From assembly GCA_905116865.2 (NCBI GenBank), contig CAJHNH020006668.1, positions 945,001 through 1,009,000 on the forward strand: 64,000 bases of DNA, read 5' to 3'. Positions 1 through 12,466 of the stretch are shown piece by piece. Positions within the stretch are counted from its first letter, which is position 1; each line of letters opens with the position of its first letter. A program made the translations under genes and the position numbers. Under the pieces are notes generated by a model that saw nothing but the letters and a program-made list of their open reading frames with translations, did no database searches and was not told the origin of the DNA. This stretch comes from Candidula unifasciata (lineage: Eukaryota > Mollusca > Gastropoda > Stylommatophora > Geomitridae).

Positions 1-51
1 CTTCTTCTTCTTCTTCTTCTTCTTCTTCTTCTTCTTCTTCTTCTTCTTCTT

Positions 52-81
<30 letters not shown>
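1..81. repeat. CTT microsatellite at window edge
   Basis: Pure CTT to 81, then TATCTTCTTC and GACA-like words to about 150. Confidence 0.95.
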
Positions 82-82
<1 letters not shown>

Positions 83-486
83 TCTTCTTCTTTGTCTTAA
101 CTGAGTAGACGAATAGACAGACAGGCAGACAGACTGACAGACAGACAAACTTAGACAGACAGAGGTGCATTAAAAAAACTGACGTTCATACGAAGGTGAC
201 CGTTATAGAGCGAATTAAAGAGGAGAACTAAATAACTGAGACAGTTCACTGAAAATGAATATTTAATTGCGACTAAATCCAGGAGCTATTTCTGTACCAC
301 AGCCTAAGCAGTTTAATGGGTGGGGGGCGTAATACATGAGCTGGCCACTCAAGCATCTAAGAATGTATGTTACTTATAGTTACGTTTACTATTATATACG
401 TATAATGCTCCAGAATTGTTAATATACACTTTTCAAGTTCATGGTGTTATTTCATTTAATAGATATTAATTCTAGCTATATCCCTT

Positions 487-745
487 GCGAGTCGTCGTGG
501 CAGAGCGGCTAGACGCGCGCCACGAATCGGATCGTCGTGGGTTCGCTCCCTGGCGGAGACGGACTTTTCTTTAAAATGACCTTGGCTCCCAGGTCGACCC
601 AGCCTTGAGTGGGTACCGGGTGCAATCCCGGGAAGTAGAGGCGGCTGGCGTGATGCTGACCACATCACCCATCTTGTGCCGGTGGTCTATAAAAATATAG
701 GTCTAGCCCTATATGCCCTATACGCCTAAATGCGTGGAAAGGGTC
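487..745 (+). repeat. SINE family A copy (tRNA head)
   Basis: Head GAGTCGTCGTGGCAGAGCGG (box A) and GTGGGTTCGCTCCC (box B); body GGTCGACCCAGCC, GATGCTGACCACATCACCC; end TATACGCCTAAATGCGTGG. Reference copy for the family. Confidence 0.8.
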
Positions 746-1169
746 AAAGAACAAGAAAAGAAATATCCCTTAGTTGTAGGTTTAGCTAGAAGATAATGGG
801 TGAGACACGTAAGAACAACGGTTCTGCAATTCCAGTGCTATAACTGTGTAATGCAAATGGGTCTCGCTAGTCACACTCGCCCCTATAGCACCGTATTACA
901 CTGTCGTCTGGTAAGCTGCAAGGCTGCCAACACTGTATGTCTCCTTGTAACCGTAATATCTGATGCCGCGCTTTTTTCAAAACCGTCTTTCATCAGCTGT
1001 CCTTTAATTTCCAGTCTCTTGGTAACCTGTGTACTTTTTTTTTTTTTTTTCTGAAATACGTCCATCAAATAAAAGGAAGCAAATGTCGGAAGTAAAGGGA
1101 GACAGATTATCACAATCTGTGTCCTCATACAATTTAAGTATTAACCCAGTTGACCGTCGTGTACTACTA

Positions 1170-1292
1170 CTGCATCTACTAAACGATTTTTATGTTGTCT
1201 AGTGTGTTCTTCTATCTTTCTACTTCTTTCTATGAGTGCCGTTCACAATACTTTCTGTTACTTGATTAATTCATAATATTTAACGGCCTCAA
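1170..1292 (+). repeat. SINE family E 3' end
   Basis: GATTTTTATGTTGTCTAGTG to TACTTGATTAATTCA, the same end as at 1578-1664. Confidence 0.65.
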
Positions 1293-1394
1293 ATGGTTCC
1301 CCCCTCTGTTTATTTATAGGAATGACATATACACACCGGAACCTACCAATCAAATACCTTTCTTAAATGTTTGTGTATTCTAGACAAAGCAATA

Positions 1395-1668
1395 AGGTCT
1401 TACTGTGTTCGTAAATTGTTGCTGTGATTGTTATTCGACATTTGCTTCGTTAATATAAATTTCTGTAACCTATGGTGCCATTTCAATGGGTTGAAATGAA
1501 TTCTGTCCATATTCCATAGTCGTGGATTTCAAGCTGTACGATAGGTTCAATTCCCGGCACGGTAACTATAGCTTTCGATTTTTATGTTGTCTAGTGTGTT
1601 CTTCTATCTTTCTACTTCTTTCTATGAGTGCCGTTCACAATACTTTCTGTTACTTGATTAATTCTACT
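1395..1668 (+). repeat. Deletion copy of the 21.5-kb repeat unit
   Basis: Same left part up to TACGATA, then directly GGTTCAATTCCCGGCACGGT and the family E end; about 113 bases (21623-21720 side) are missing. Confidence 0.7.
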
Positions 1669-2121
1669 AAACATGGCAGATCCTTTTCATTATCCGGACA
1701 CTATAGTTTCCATTTTGATAGTGTACAGTTTGTCGCCTAATCTGTTCCTTTCTTGCACTTCTATCAATGCTGCCAACGTGTGCCCCATGCTATGAAACTG
1801 CGATCATCCAACATTTCACTGTTATAATACAAGTACGTGTGCTAATCCTGCATTTCTTACTCTGTCTTCTCTTCTCGATAATGAATTCCTTTTATAAACT
1901 CTATCACCATTATACTTTACTGACTTCATAAAACGGCCAGGTAATTCTTTGACAAGAATTGCTATGTTGTAATGGCATCATAAACTTGGTAGAGGTGTAA
2001 AAAAAAGAAAGGTGCAAAAGAAGTTCAAGTTGGAATGACCGTGTGAAATATTTCACTGAAATTCCAGGTCCCACGTTAGAAAAGAAGGAGAAGAGGGGGA
2101 GGAGGAGAAGAAAAAGAGGAG

Positions 2122-2141
2122 GAAGTGTGTGTGTGTGTGTG

Positions 2142-2214
<73 letters not shown>
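2122..2214. repeat. TG then TA microsatellite
   Basis: GTGTGT about 20 bases, then TA about 70 bases. Confidence 0.95.
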
Positions 2215-2217
<3 letters not shown>

Positions 2218-2679
2218 CGGGCTTATATATCTGTATATAATGGTTTCCCTTCGAGCACTGCGCGGAAGCCAGTTGGCAATGTAATATGTATGATCCACAA
2301 GAAAACATTGCCGAACTGGGCCTAACCCCAGACCGTATGTGTGTGCTAAGCTGAGTCGCCACCTGCTACTTGCTAAAATACCTCTGGGCAGATAAATATG
2401 AAGTTCCAGCATCGGTATTGTAAAAATGCTGGTTTTTGAAACTGGAGAGGGAAATGCGAGCTCTCCAGTAATTTCCCGTAGAGTAGCGACTTCCAGTCTA
2501 TTTAGACTTGCGACCCCGTTTGATGGATGCAAAGTGACCTGCGTCTCCGTATATTAAAACTGTTTTATAGGGTAAGTAAAAACTCATCGAATACAGATTG
2601 ATTGCTTTTGGCTGGCACTTGATCAGTCCAAAAGAAATCGGAGGGGTGGGGGTGAAAGAACGCGAAGTGAAGATTTATG

Positions 2680-3669
2680 GACTTCTGTGGGACTTCTGTT
2701 GAATGTTGGACTTCTTCCGGCTCCGAAGTTATCCCAAACATGTCTAATCTGCTGCCACAGTCTATCCATCGTGATGTGGCTCTCGTTTCCAAGCCTAAAC
2801 GGCACCATAACAGACCCATTCTCATACTTACCTACCACCCTCACAACATCCGTGCTAAAAATATTCTCCTTAAGCATCTCTAAATTCTTAGGGTTGACCC
2901 TACACCCAGCAAGATTTTCTGTGAAATTTCTCTAGTGGCCTACAGACATGACCGTAACCTCAAGGACATTCTAGTCAAGAGTCGGTTACGTCCTGCCTCC
3001 GATTCCCACTTCGGTACGGTCTCTTGCCAAAGACACGTGTGCAGGATCTGTTCAAATGTGGTTCAGGGTACCAGCTTAGAATTCCCAAATGCCACTTTCC
3101 ACATACGTGGAGCATTCAACTGCACGATCCGTAATGTAATTTCCACCATCAACTGCAAGAGATGTGGCATTAAATACATCGGTGAAACGGGTCTACGACT
3201 GGCTGACAGGTTCAGACAACATCTCTTGGACGTGCAGAACGGCGTCATGAAACACGTACCACTGAATTTCAATTCTCAGGACCACCAAGGTGTCCACGAC
3301 ATAGGGGTGACAGAATTCGCAAGTCTCTTGAAAAGTTTTATATATCCTGTAAGAACTCTGGCGCCCAGTGGACTTAGGGCCAACACAGCTTTATCTAAAC
3401 CCATGGGAGCCTACAAAGTTTCATCTTATCCTCGAGTGATTTCCCCTGACATTTCCTGGGGTATTTATTTTCCCGGCCCCCAAGTGCTCTCTCTCAAGCC
3501 AGGACACCCAATAAAGGAGCCTCTAAATACTACTCATCTTTCTTCAACTTCCGACCTCACTTTAAGTCCTTTAAAATTTCTTGGAACTTTATCAATTGAC
3601 TGTACCTATATTCATGTCCACTACATCTTTACCATTTTTTACAAGAAGAAAACTTGTCTAAACAATTGA
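2680..3669 (+). mobile_element. Penelope-like retroelement fragment, GIY-YIG endonuclease end
   Basis: Reading from about 2935, the protein has VAYRHDRNLKDILVKSRLRP, a Cys knuckle CQRHVCRIC, and KYIGETGLRLADRFRQHL, the GIY-YIG nuclease signature with the catalytic Arg and a following conserved His. This linker-plus-nuclease arrangement is the C-terminus of Penelope-like elements. The stretch just before (2687-2934) reads as the previous part in another frame, and after about 3320 the frame slips again, so it is a dead copy. A long A-rich run follows at 3666-3726. Confidence 0.8.
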
Positions 3670-4079
3670 AAAAAAAAAAAAAAAAAAAAAAACTTAAAAA
3701 AAAAAAAAATATAAAAAAAAAAAAAAAGCCGAACGCACATGCACATGCAAGATGCGAAAACATAAAGGCACAAAAAAGATGTTAAATGTGGGGACCTGAA
3801 AAGGGCCGTGTTTTGGGACGCTGACAGGCTTGTTTGTATCGAGATGGTAACACCGGTGGCGCCTTGGTACACTCAGCGATGGCGGGCTGGCCAACAAGAT
3901 ACGGAAATGACATAAGGATGACAGGTGGCACGAACACAGGCGTATGGATACGCCACAATGGACAAATAACTATTGGACAATCCAAACAAATATACGCAGT
4001 CCCAAAATAACCGCCGCTCAATAATGGAGCTGGTTAGGGTGACAGGAACTTTCTTTTTTTTTAAACAAATCGGAATCGG

Positions 4080-4280
4080 AATCGGTGCCCCGCCAGACTA
4101 TTGTCTTGACATCGACCCAGCTGCCACGAGATACGAAGATAAGTGATATTGTGTAGTTGTGTAGTACTAACTAATCTTTGTAAGTGCTGAAGAAGGCTGC
4201 ATGGCCGCAACGTTCACATTTTGTTTGTGTTTGTTTTTCTATGAAGCTCGCCGATGTACTTTTTATTAGGTTTTTAATCT
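4080..4280 (+). mobile_element. Probable 3' flank of the Penelope-like element
   Basis: Contains GTGCTGAAGAAGGC and CCGCAACGTTCAC (4182-4213), a form of the CTGA.GAAGGC...GGCCGAAACG motif often seen downstream of GIY-YIG Penelope-like genes. Assignment rests on that motif and on position about 0.4 kb after the nuclease fragment. Confidence 0.4.
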
Positions 4281-4574
4281 TTTCCTGAAGATTTATGGAA
4301 GCAGGATCGTTCGAATCCTGTCGACATATCATAAACTTAACTGGTGTCGAAGAAAACTCGTTGCCGCCTGAGATAACCAAAGCTAGACACTCACTGCGCA
4401 TGTATTATTAACAATCGGCCAATCACAGACCAAGCAGCGCCCACATTTCGCAAACAAACCTCTGAGCCGGATATGGAGGCGCCCCCTCCCCCCGACAGCA
4501 GTAGTAGTAGTAAAGAAGGGGGAAAAGATTAAGAGAAAGAAGAGGAACAGGAGGAGGAGAAGGATGAGGAAGAA

Positions 4575-4848
<274 letters not shown>

Positions 4849-5165
4849 TGGAGGGGGGGGGGAAGAAGAAGAAGAAGAAGATTATGGAGGGGGGGGGGGG
4901 TACAATTAGGCAAGAAAGTATTGAATAATAGTAGGGATTTGTAAATGATAAAGTTGGTAGAACACAAGATATATCTTTAGACAATGATTATTGAAACAAC
5001 CAGGAATCCCTATACAGTGTGAACTGTTTACTTGGTAAGCTGACGCTTTTCTCACCTACTCAAGCTGGCGTATAAAGAAAGGGCCTTACACGAGTTGAAA
5101 CACAGGCAGTTATTAACAGTGTGAAACAATTACAATAATTTTAATAACATGGCGAGTACGCTAGC

Positions 5166-5181
5166 AATAATAATAATGATG

Positions 5182-5260
<79 letters not shown>

Positions 5261-5262
5261 GA
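5166..5262. repeat. AAT microsatellite
   Basis: About 30 AAT units with one break. Confidence 0.95.
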
Positions 5263-5609
5263 ATGCAAACAAAATAAAATCAAAAAAGCACCTAAAACAG
5301 ACAAATTAAAAAAGAATGTTTTAACACAGAAAATAGTTTTAGACGTGATTAGGTGTTGCCACTTGATCTGTTCAGCTTTAATACTGAAATAACAACACGT
5401 ACACAGGATATGCTAGAAATAAATTGTTGAGCAAGATATAAACAAACGTTGACACGGGCGTGGTCGCAGAAAATGGCACGCGGTCACAGAAACTGGCACA
5501 CAGTTGCAGAAAATAATGGATAAATAACAAGAAAGAGTAAACACACATAATCATTACTTTGAGCAGTAGAAAAACATAAGCAATGACAATTATACCGCAA
5601 CTGAAGCTT

Positions 5610-5610
5610 C

Positions 5611-5642
<32 letters not shown>

Positions 5643-5716
5643 CTTCTTCTTCTTCTTCTTCTTCTTCTTCTTCTTCTTCTTCTTCTTCTTCTTCTTCTTC
5701 TTCTTCTTCTTCTTCC
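5610..5716. repeat. CTT microsatellite
   Basis: Pure CTT for about 105 bases. Confidence 0.95.
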
Positions 5717-5817
5717 TTTTCAACTTCTTTCTCTTCTATATTCGCAAAAGGCAAGTTGGCCTGTTCTATCGTGGCTTATTGCTAGGCTGCAATATCTGCA
5801 CCTTTTTGCCTAAAACA

Positions 5818-6988
5818 CAGGGTTGACAGATTTTTAAAAAAAACATCATTTTATGCCAAGCCATTACCCAAAATATGCCAGCAAATGCCAAATGAAGTAT
5901 AACATTGTACTCGCTTCACATCAAAAGCTCTAAATTGAATTCTTCACTGTCATCCTCACTGGAACCAGTGGAAGACACCGCGTTAAACTTTTCGGATGTA
6001 AAATCGTTAAGCAATCTTCTCAGATGAGATAAAGTCTTTGCAACTCATCTATAATGATGGCATATTTCTTGTTCCGAAAATCATCAATAAGGTCATCCTT
6101 AAGTGCAAGCGATTTATTTAAATTAGGCTTGAACAATAAGTTATATGCAACTGTATGTGCTCCAATGTACTCCCCCCGACCATGCGCTCTTATGATTTCA
6201 CTTAGATGATCAATTGCGCGTATTGCACTATGGCAGGACATGCCTACAGCTGCCTTTAACGTTATCATTACTTTGCCAAGGAGTTGCTGTTGTAATAAGC
6301 TGTGACAGTTTTCATTCTGTGTTTTTCAGATTTTTCATGATTTAATATGCTATTAATGTTTGGTGCAACAGTGCAATGACACAGTTTACAATATGCTGCC
6401 TCTGATCCGTCTGAAGATCTTTTGAGCCGTGGGTATGTTTTCTTCTAGTTACTATTATATTAGCGATGTCATAAAATGCTTTCCATTGGGGGGGGGGGGG
6501 ATAAGTGGCCATTGGTAAAAGTAATAATATCTATCACAGATAGAACTAGGTCTATATCCTCTCTATTTTCTGTCCTCAAGTAGTTTTTGAACAGTCTGAA
6601 TCACTTGGTATCAGTGGTGGGTTTTGGTTTTATATCCCGCATTTACTCTAGTAGTTTAACATAAATTATAGAGGGCCTGGGTTTATCGAAGTCAGGAAGA
6701 CAACAAATACAATAGGAAATGATGCGAATCTCTGTTAGTCCGTACCAGGACATCACAACAAAGTCAAACTGAAATAAAGATTTTAACTGTAGGTCTACAT
6801 TGTTTTTAGTAAATCTGAGTGTTTCTAACGGAGGAACCATGAAGAAAATGTGAGCACATCTCGATAAGAAAAGCCAGGGAAAACCCAAATATGCCAAAAT
6901 ATGCCAGTTCATTATCTTATGCCAGTGCAATTTCAAATATGCCAAATGTGTCGAATCGGGCTTTAAAAATGCCAATATGGCAACCCTA
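5818..6988 (-). mobile_element. Internally deleted hAT transposon with TIRs and 8-bp target duplication
   Basis: The left end reads CAGGGTTGACAG and the right end TGGCAACCCTA, an inverted pair of the hAT kind. The flanking 8-mers are CTAAAACA (5810-5817) and CTAATACA (6989-6996), seven of eight equal. Both ends are rich in ATATGCCA words. On the minus strand, 6268 to about 6040 encodes a transposase piece (AVGMSCHSAIRAIDHL ... KYAIIIDE) like the start of the hAT catalytic domain; the rest is missing or broken by stops. Non-autonomous. Confidence 0.78.
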
Positions 6989-7644
6989 CTAATACATCCA
7001 GTTACAGCAATTCCGTAATTAGTCGATTTTACGACATGCTGGTTAGCGGCAGTAGGTCTATTCTCTTCTCTCCAAAAGTGAGACCCCAGAATTAACTCTG
7101 GAAAACAAAATCAATTGATTTAAAATCGCGTATTTATTCCAGAACAGTTCTGTGTTTTCCATATATTCATACCCTTTCAGAAATTGTCACCTCAGCAAAC
7201 AATGACGGAGTTCTTCCCGTGCAGGTTCAGAGGCCCATAATTTTTTTGGGGGGGGGGTGGAAAAGGGGGTGGGGGGGGAGGGGTAGACCCACTGACCCCT
7301 AACAAACATGTCGTAAAAGATACTGCAAAAAAAAAAATGAAAATAATAAAAACTATTACTAATAATGTGCTGAATATCAAATGAATATAATAATATTCGT
7401 GAGAACATACGTGTACAAATGAATACCAGAATAGATAACGTCTACAGATGGTCTGGGGACCACTTAGACCGCTTGTCAATTGTCTTGGAGATTTACACTA
7501 CCACTCCCCCCCCCCCTCTACCCCCCCCCTTCCCGCCTCATCCCCCGAGGGGGCCTTCAAAGTGTTCGAGCACCCAGGTTGGGAGCACCCCTTTTCTATA
7601 CAGCTGAACAAGAACAGCCGTACCGAGCAGACGTGACGGCGCCA

Positions 7645-7659
7645 CGGAAGTGACGTCAC
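7645..7659 (+). promoter_or_regulatory. ETS/CRE composite promoter motif
   Basis: CGGAAGTGACGTCAC joins an ETS site (CGGAAGTG) to a perfect CRE (TGACGTCA), a pairing typical of animal housekeeping and bidirectional promoters. I could not tie it to a coding exon on either side. Confidence 0.4.
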
Positions 7660-7769
7660 AAGTGTCCGGGCAGCAGTCACATGGCAGTAAAGATACTTGG
7701 CGCAGGCGATGAAGTGTTGACAAACACGTTGTGATCTAGTTGTTGACAGCGATACCATCTTGGCCACTT

Positions 7770-8640
7770 TATGGCTAAATGCAGCTTAGTTTTAATTCTT
7801 TAAATACACTTTCAGCAAATGTAACGCACATGCCTGCTATTTTAAAAGTACGCGGTTCCAACTCTTGGTAGAAGAGACTTTTACCAGAATATCCACAGAT
7901 TAGCACATAATTAATTTTACATTTGGGAATTGAAGACAAAAATATATTTTCATTTGTAACATAGCACCTTTCAGAGGATTATATGATTTATATTATTTGT
8001 AAACATATTCTTTACTATTTTTTAAATACAAGTTAAACGACAATATATCTCTGCTATCCTTGTATTTAAAAGGCGTTTTCTGAGATTAGCTGGTCTGAAT
8101 CAAACCTGTAGGGGTATCGTGGCATTACATCGCTTGGGCTCATCAAATCTAAATCGGGCTCTGACCAAACCATTTGACTATGTGATGCTCTATGAAATGG
8201 TTTAGCATGCTCTGTTTAAAAGTTACTGGTGTTATCTTTCCTTTAGAGTAAACAAGACTGGCCTAGCGATAGATCGTCATATGGATCTATCCGGAGTGCT
8301 GTGTTGATAATCCTTTCTAATCATTGTTTAATCAATTCCACACGAATATTGGCAGAAAAATATCACGGATTCCCCTTTTCCGGAATTCCTATACATTTTT
8401 AGATGTTCTTCCAAAGAAGGGTCAAATGCACTCATCAGCTATAGTATATATCTAAATAGTTGTCATCTGTGCCGATACAGTAACCTGATTAACCCCACGA
8501 AAGGGCAAACTCTGGGGGCAAGAAAGCGATTTTATTTATCTGTTTATCTTTTTGCATTTACATACACAGATGAGCAGGAGATCCCCAGGGATGTGGTGCC
8601 CCTCTGGGCTGTGAGTTGCGACAGCCCTGCCTGTCATTTT
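7770..8640. other. Stretch with no recognised feature
   Basis: AT-rich, no long open frame, no copy of the named repeat families. A CTATGAAATGGTTTAGCAT phrase near 8190 has a weak echo at 10600. Confidence 0.6.
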
Positions 8641-8687
8641 AACTATGTATCTATGTCTGTCTGATTATCTCTAATAAAGTTCGCTCG

Positions 8688-8692
<5 letters not shown>

Positions 8693-8735
<43 letters not shown>

Positions 8736-8743
8736 CCTCTCTC

Positions 8744-8782
<39 letters not shown>
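8693..8782. repeat. CT microsatellite
   Basis: CT units with two short breaks. Confidence 0.95.
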
Positions 8783-8785
<3 letters not shown>

Positions 8786-9030
8786 GTAACGAAAACAACA
8801 CATAATCTACGTACACCAACAAACGCCTATGACTCAGCGCGGACAAAGAGGACCGGAAAAAGGCAAAACACATGCCAATTGGGTGTGGTCGCGACGATAG
8901 CGCCTCAGCTGGTTCCTTTCTGGCCTAGTTTAGCCTCCTCTTGTAAATACTGGGTTAATATGGGGGCAATGATCTTTGTTGTTGGTTGTTCGACTACAGT
9001 ACGTGCGCACGTATGTGTGTTTGTGTGCAT

Positions 9031-9163
<133 letters not shown>

Positions 9164-9231
9164 AAAGAGGCGGATACGGTGTTAGGCAACAAAGACAGTT
9201 GAAACCGGATAAACAGAAAATCATGTAACTG

Positions 9232-9595
9232 TGTGGTCTCGATGTATGGTGTCCGCCTTGAGTGCTAGAGGTCCCGGGTTCAAGCCCCGGCGAAGACTGG
9301 GATTTTCTCCAGTGGGCTTCCAGTATTTTCCCCTGGTGTCTGGGTAGTAAGATCGCACGCCTGTGTGTGTTCTTGCGCACGTGCAAAAATCGCTTGGCAG
9401 TTGGAAATCGAAATGAGTAGCCTAACTGCGCTGCCTGGGCAAAATTTGGAGTTAAAAATCTACCCAAATTATTTTAGGATCCTCGCCGGTGCAGCAGTGT
9501 TCGTGCACTGCGCTGAGATTATCTAGACTCACGCGTGAGTAAGAAGTAGAACGGAGCACATAAGGGTTACCATGATGTTGATCAGTCAAATAAAC
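9232..9595 (+). repeat. SINE family B copy
   Basis: Head TGGTCTCGATGTATGGTGTC, box B GGTCCCGGGTTCAAGCCCC; body GGGTAGTAAGATCGCACGCC, AAAATTTGGAGTTAAAAATC, GGTGCAGCAGTG; end near ACCATGATGTTGATC. Confidence 0.8.
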
Positions 9596-9674
9596 ATAAA
9601 CATGTAATTGAAAAGAAAAAAAAAGCAGATGTATGTTTTGTTTAATGTGAAGACTGCGTTCAAAGGTTATCTAA

Positions 9675-9677
<3 letters not shown>

Positions 9678-9755
<78 letters not shown>

Positions 9756-9780
9756 CATGTGTGTATGTGTGTGTGTGTGT
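9678..9780. repeat. TA then TG microsatellite
   Basis: TA to 9750, then GTGTATGTGTG. Confidence 0.95.
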
Positions 9781-9894
9781 GTTCGTTTTCGAGCCCTCCA
9801 CCCAACATTAATTTTTTATCAGTCGTCTCTTTCTCTATCTTTCCATTCATTTATTTTCTTTCAGATTACAATATCCGTTATTTCACTTTCCCTA

Positions 9895-10340
9895 TTAAAC
9901 TAGTGGTGCAGATCCAGCCAATCTGTCTGACTGTTCATTACCCATTTCGCCAGCACTGCCTGGAGAAAAGATCCAAAGTCTGCTCACCACCCGTGACCTG
10001 TGCAGTGAAGCTAGCCACTCTGCTCGAGACATCACTGTCTTCACTTGTTTCAGCTTGCTTTCAGAGTCTGTTATAATTACGACATGTGTATGCATCTTGT
10101 TCTCTAGCCAACGGAGAGCTGCAGTTACCGCCTCCACCTTCATTCTCATGCTAGATGTTGTGGTGTCACATGCTAGACTGTCTTGCATTAAAGATGTTCC
10201 ATCGGCTTTCGCAACGAACCCCCAGGCACTTCTCTTTCCTCTCAACAATGAACCATCTCTTTAGATAATCAGATCACCTGGGCGTGAATTGTCGTGAATC
10301 AACTGTTGGACTTCAACCTCCGTAGTTCAAGCTATGATAC
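9895..10340 (-). mobile_element. LINE RNase H fragment
   Basis: LRGKRSAWGFVAKADG, VEAVTAALRWLENK, VVIITDSESKLKQV, then WIFSPGSAGEMGNEQSDRLA. Clear RNase H with Asp and Glu positions kept. Frame is open for 117 codons. Confidence 0.75.
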
Positions 10341-10794
10341 CAAAACGTGTGCAGGGGACAGAAACGAATGTATCTGCAAGACCTATCCGAGGTAAAGTGG
10401 GCACAATAAAAGGATGACTGTTATATGAAGAAAGAAAAGGCCATTGAATCAATCAGAAAACCACTGATCCTGGCCCAAGACGACTGACTACCTCATTATG
10501 TCACCCGCCTCTGTTTTTGGCTGGAAGAAAAATCGTCACGTTCCACCAGCATTCCTCAAGGGGGAGCTTTAGATTATAATTGCGACTAGGTTATGTGCGC
10601 CATATAAAATGGTTTAGCATTACCACCAAGAGCCCTAAAAAGGACTCCTGCAGCGTCGATGCACTATCCCAACCGGGGACGAAGTCGTCTACCAGCGAGG
10701 CAATGGGCGAACGGATCGAAGATGTACCTAATGATTACCCCAGAACAAGCCATTTTCCTGCACCCCAGTACAGGACACAAGTGATTACTCCGCC

Positions 10795-10960
10795 ATTTGT
10801 ATGCGAAATTTAAGACTGGTGTATCGGTCATATGCACATGTGGAATGTCCCCCCCCCCCTGCCCTACCCTACCCCCTCTTTATCCAAACAACAGAACGCA
10901 TCTTCCAAGACTGTCACAAACAGGATACATCAAGGCAAACCTTTTGGCTAAAAGGGCCAG
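10795..10960 (+). mobile_element. LINE C-terminal zinc-tail stub
   Basis: YAKFKTGVSVICTCG and, after a C-rich slip, TERIFQDCHKQ; the same tail as AKFKIGES...CTCG...VLQDCP elsewhere. Confidence 0.5.
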
Positions 10961-11224
10961 AAGATACAAAAAAAAAAAAAAACGTTATAACTCGGTTACC
11001 TAAAAAAGGACAATGAAATGTGTTGGAGAGACAAACTGAGGATACAGACAATCTATTTTAGACGAGATAAATTCATAGACATTTAATTTCTAGCATTTGG
11101 ATAAGGTTTTTTTTTTTTTTTTTTTAAAGCATGCAACAAGATGGTAATTTAAGAAAAGCTAAAGTGTGTTTTGAAACGAGGTAAACAAAGAGATTAAAAT
11201 TATAAAAGGTAAAAAGGTAAAGTC

Positions 11225-11515
11225 GGGAGATGTGAACCATCGTCATTCCACGCGGTTATAAACCATAAGTGCTCTTCCACCAGTACGGACAGCTGATAAG
11301 AATTGTCCGCCTGTGTCCCCGTCCGCACGTAACTCTGTGGCTACACCGACGTTCCTCCATTTAACCCAGAGTGTCAACTCTGGTACCCATTTCCTAGAGG
11401 CTGGGTGAACCCCGGAACCCGCCTGGTTTCGCACACCGACCGTGGGCTGCGGTGAGTTGCGGCTGGATTTGAAAGCGATCCTCTTATCGACTGCGCTAAC
11501 GCGGCCCCAAAGATA
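11225..11515 (-). repeat. Single tRNA-like SINE copy
   Basis: Minus strand GGGGCCGCGTTAGCGCAGTC head with box A-like TTAGCGCAGTCGATAAGAGG and GCAACTCACCGCAGCC; body unlike families A-F. Confidence 0.45.
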
Positions 11516-11659
11516 AGATAAAATGATAAATGCGTCTAAAAGAGTTGTCCGGCAGACGAGTCGCTGTCAGGACGAGTGGCAGTCAAGGTTGTCAAAAACC
11601 GATCAAATAAGTATGCTTAGCTCAATACAAACAACGCACCCAGAATGCTGAAAGATGAC

Positions 11660-11747
11660 TTCTGCTTCTGCTTCTTCTGCTTCTTCTGCTTCTTCTTCTT
11701 CTTCTTCTTCTTCTTCTTCTTCTTCTTCTTCTTCTTCTTCTTCTTCT

Positions 11748-11779
<32 letters not shown>

Positions 11780-11805
11780 CTCTTATTCTTCTTCTTCGTC
11801 AGCAT
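11660..11805. repeat. CTT/CTTCTG microsatellite, tail of the 11.8-kb LINE
   Basis: GAA-type tail in LINE sense, with CTG variants at its far end. Confidence 0.9.
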
Positions 11806-11814
11806 TCTGAGCAA

Positions 11815-12466
11815 CTGAGGTTTACTGCTGCAGATATCACCCGCCTCCACTCATCTCACTGGCTGGCCTTCTCTTTCCAGTTGGTAACACAAAGTGTTTG
11901 GAGATCTCTATGGACATTATCTCTCCATCGTCATCTTGGTCTGCCTCATGGTCTACGACCATTCATCTTCCTTGTGTATACAGTTTTTACCTCACCGTCA
12001 TCTTACATTCTCTCAATATGCTCCAACCATATTAATCTTTTAGCTCTCATGATGCCAGTGATCAGTGGTGATTTAAACAGATTATGAATTTTGTTGTTGC
12101 TTCTCACTCTCCACTCACCGCTGTTTGCATCTTTGATGGGTTCAAACATTCGTCGTAATACTCTGTTTTCGAAAACCTGTAATAAGTCTTCTCTCTTTTA
12201 GTTGTGTTCCACGTTTCACAGCCATATAAAACGACTGATCTTATCAACGTTTTAAATATTTTGAACTTGGTTTTGCGAGATAGAGACTCTGACTTTAGCA
12301 GATGTTGAAGGGCATAGTATACTTTACTTCTAGATTGCATTCTAGATTGTATTTCTTCTCTCAGCATGTTGGAGCAGTTGAAGTTTGCCCCCAAGTACTT
12401 ATATGTTTCCGTTTGTTTGATTTTGTAGACCGTGCCTAGCCTGCAAAAACAGGATTGCGGATTCAA
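11815..12466 (-). mobile_element. LINE RT thumb and C-terminus, GAA tail
   Basis: YKYLGANFNCSNMLREEIQS, SKVYYALQHLLKS, TLIRSVVLYGCETW, then the usual GEWR...LITGIMRAKRL...WLEH tail in a shifted frame. It ends near 11815 and passes directly into a GAA run (CTT on plus, 11675-11803). Confidence 0.75.
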
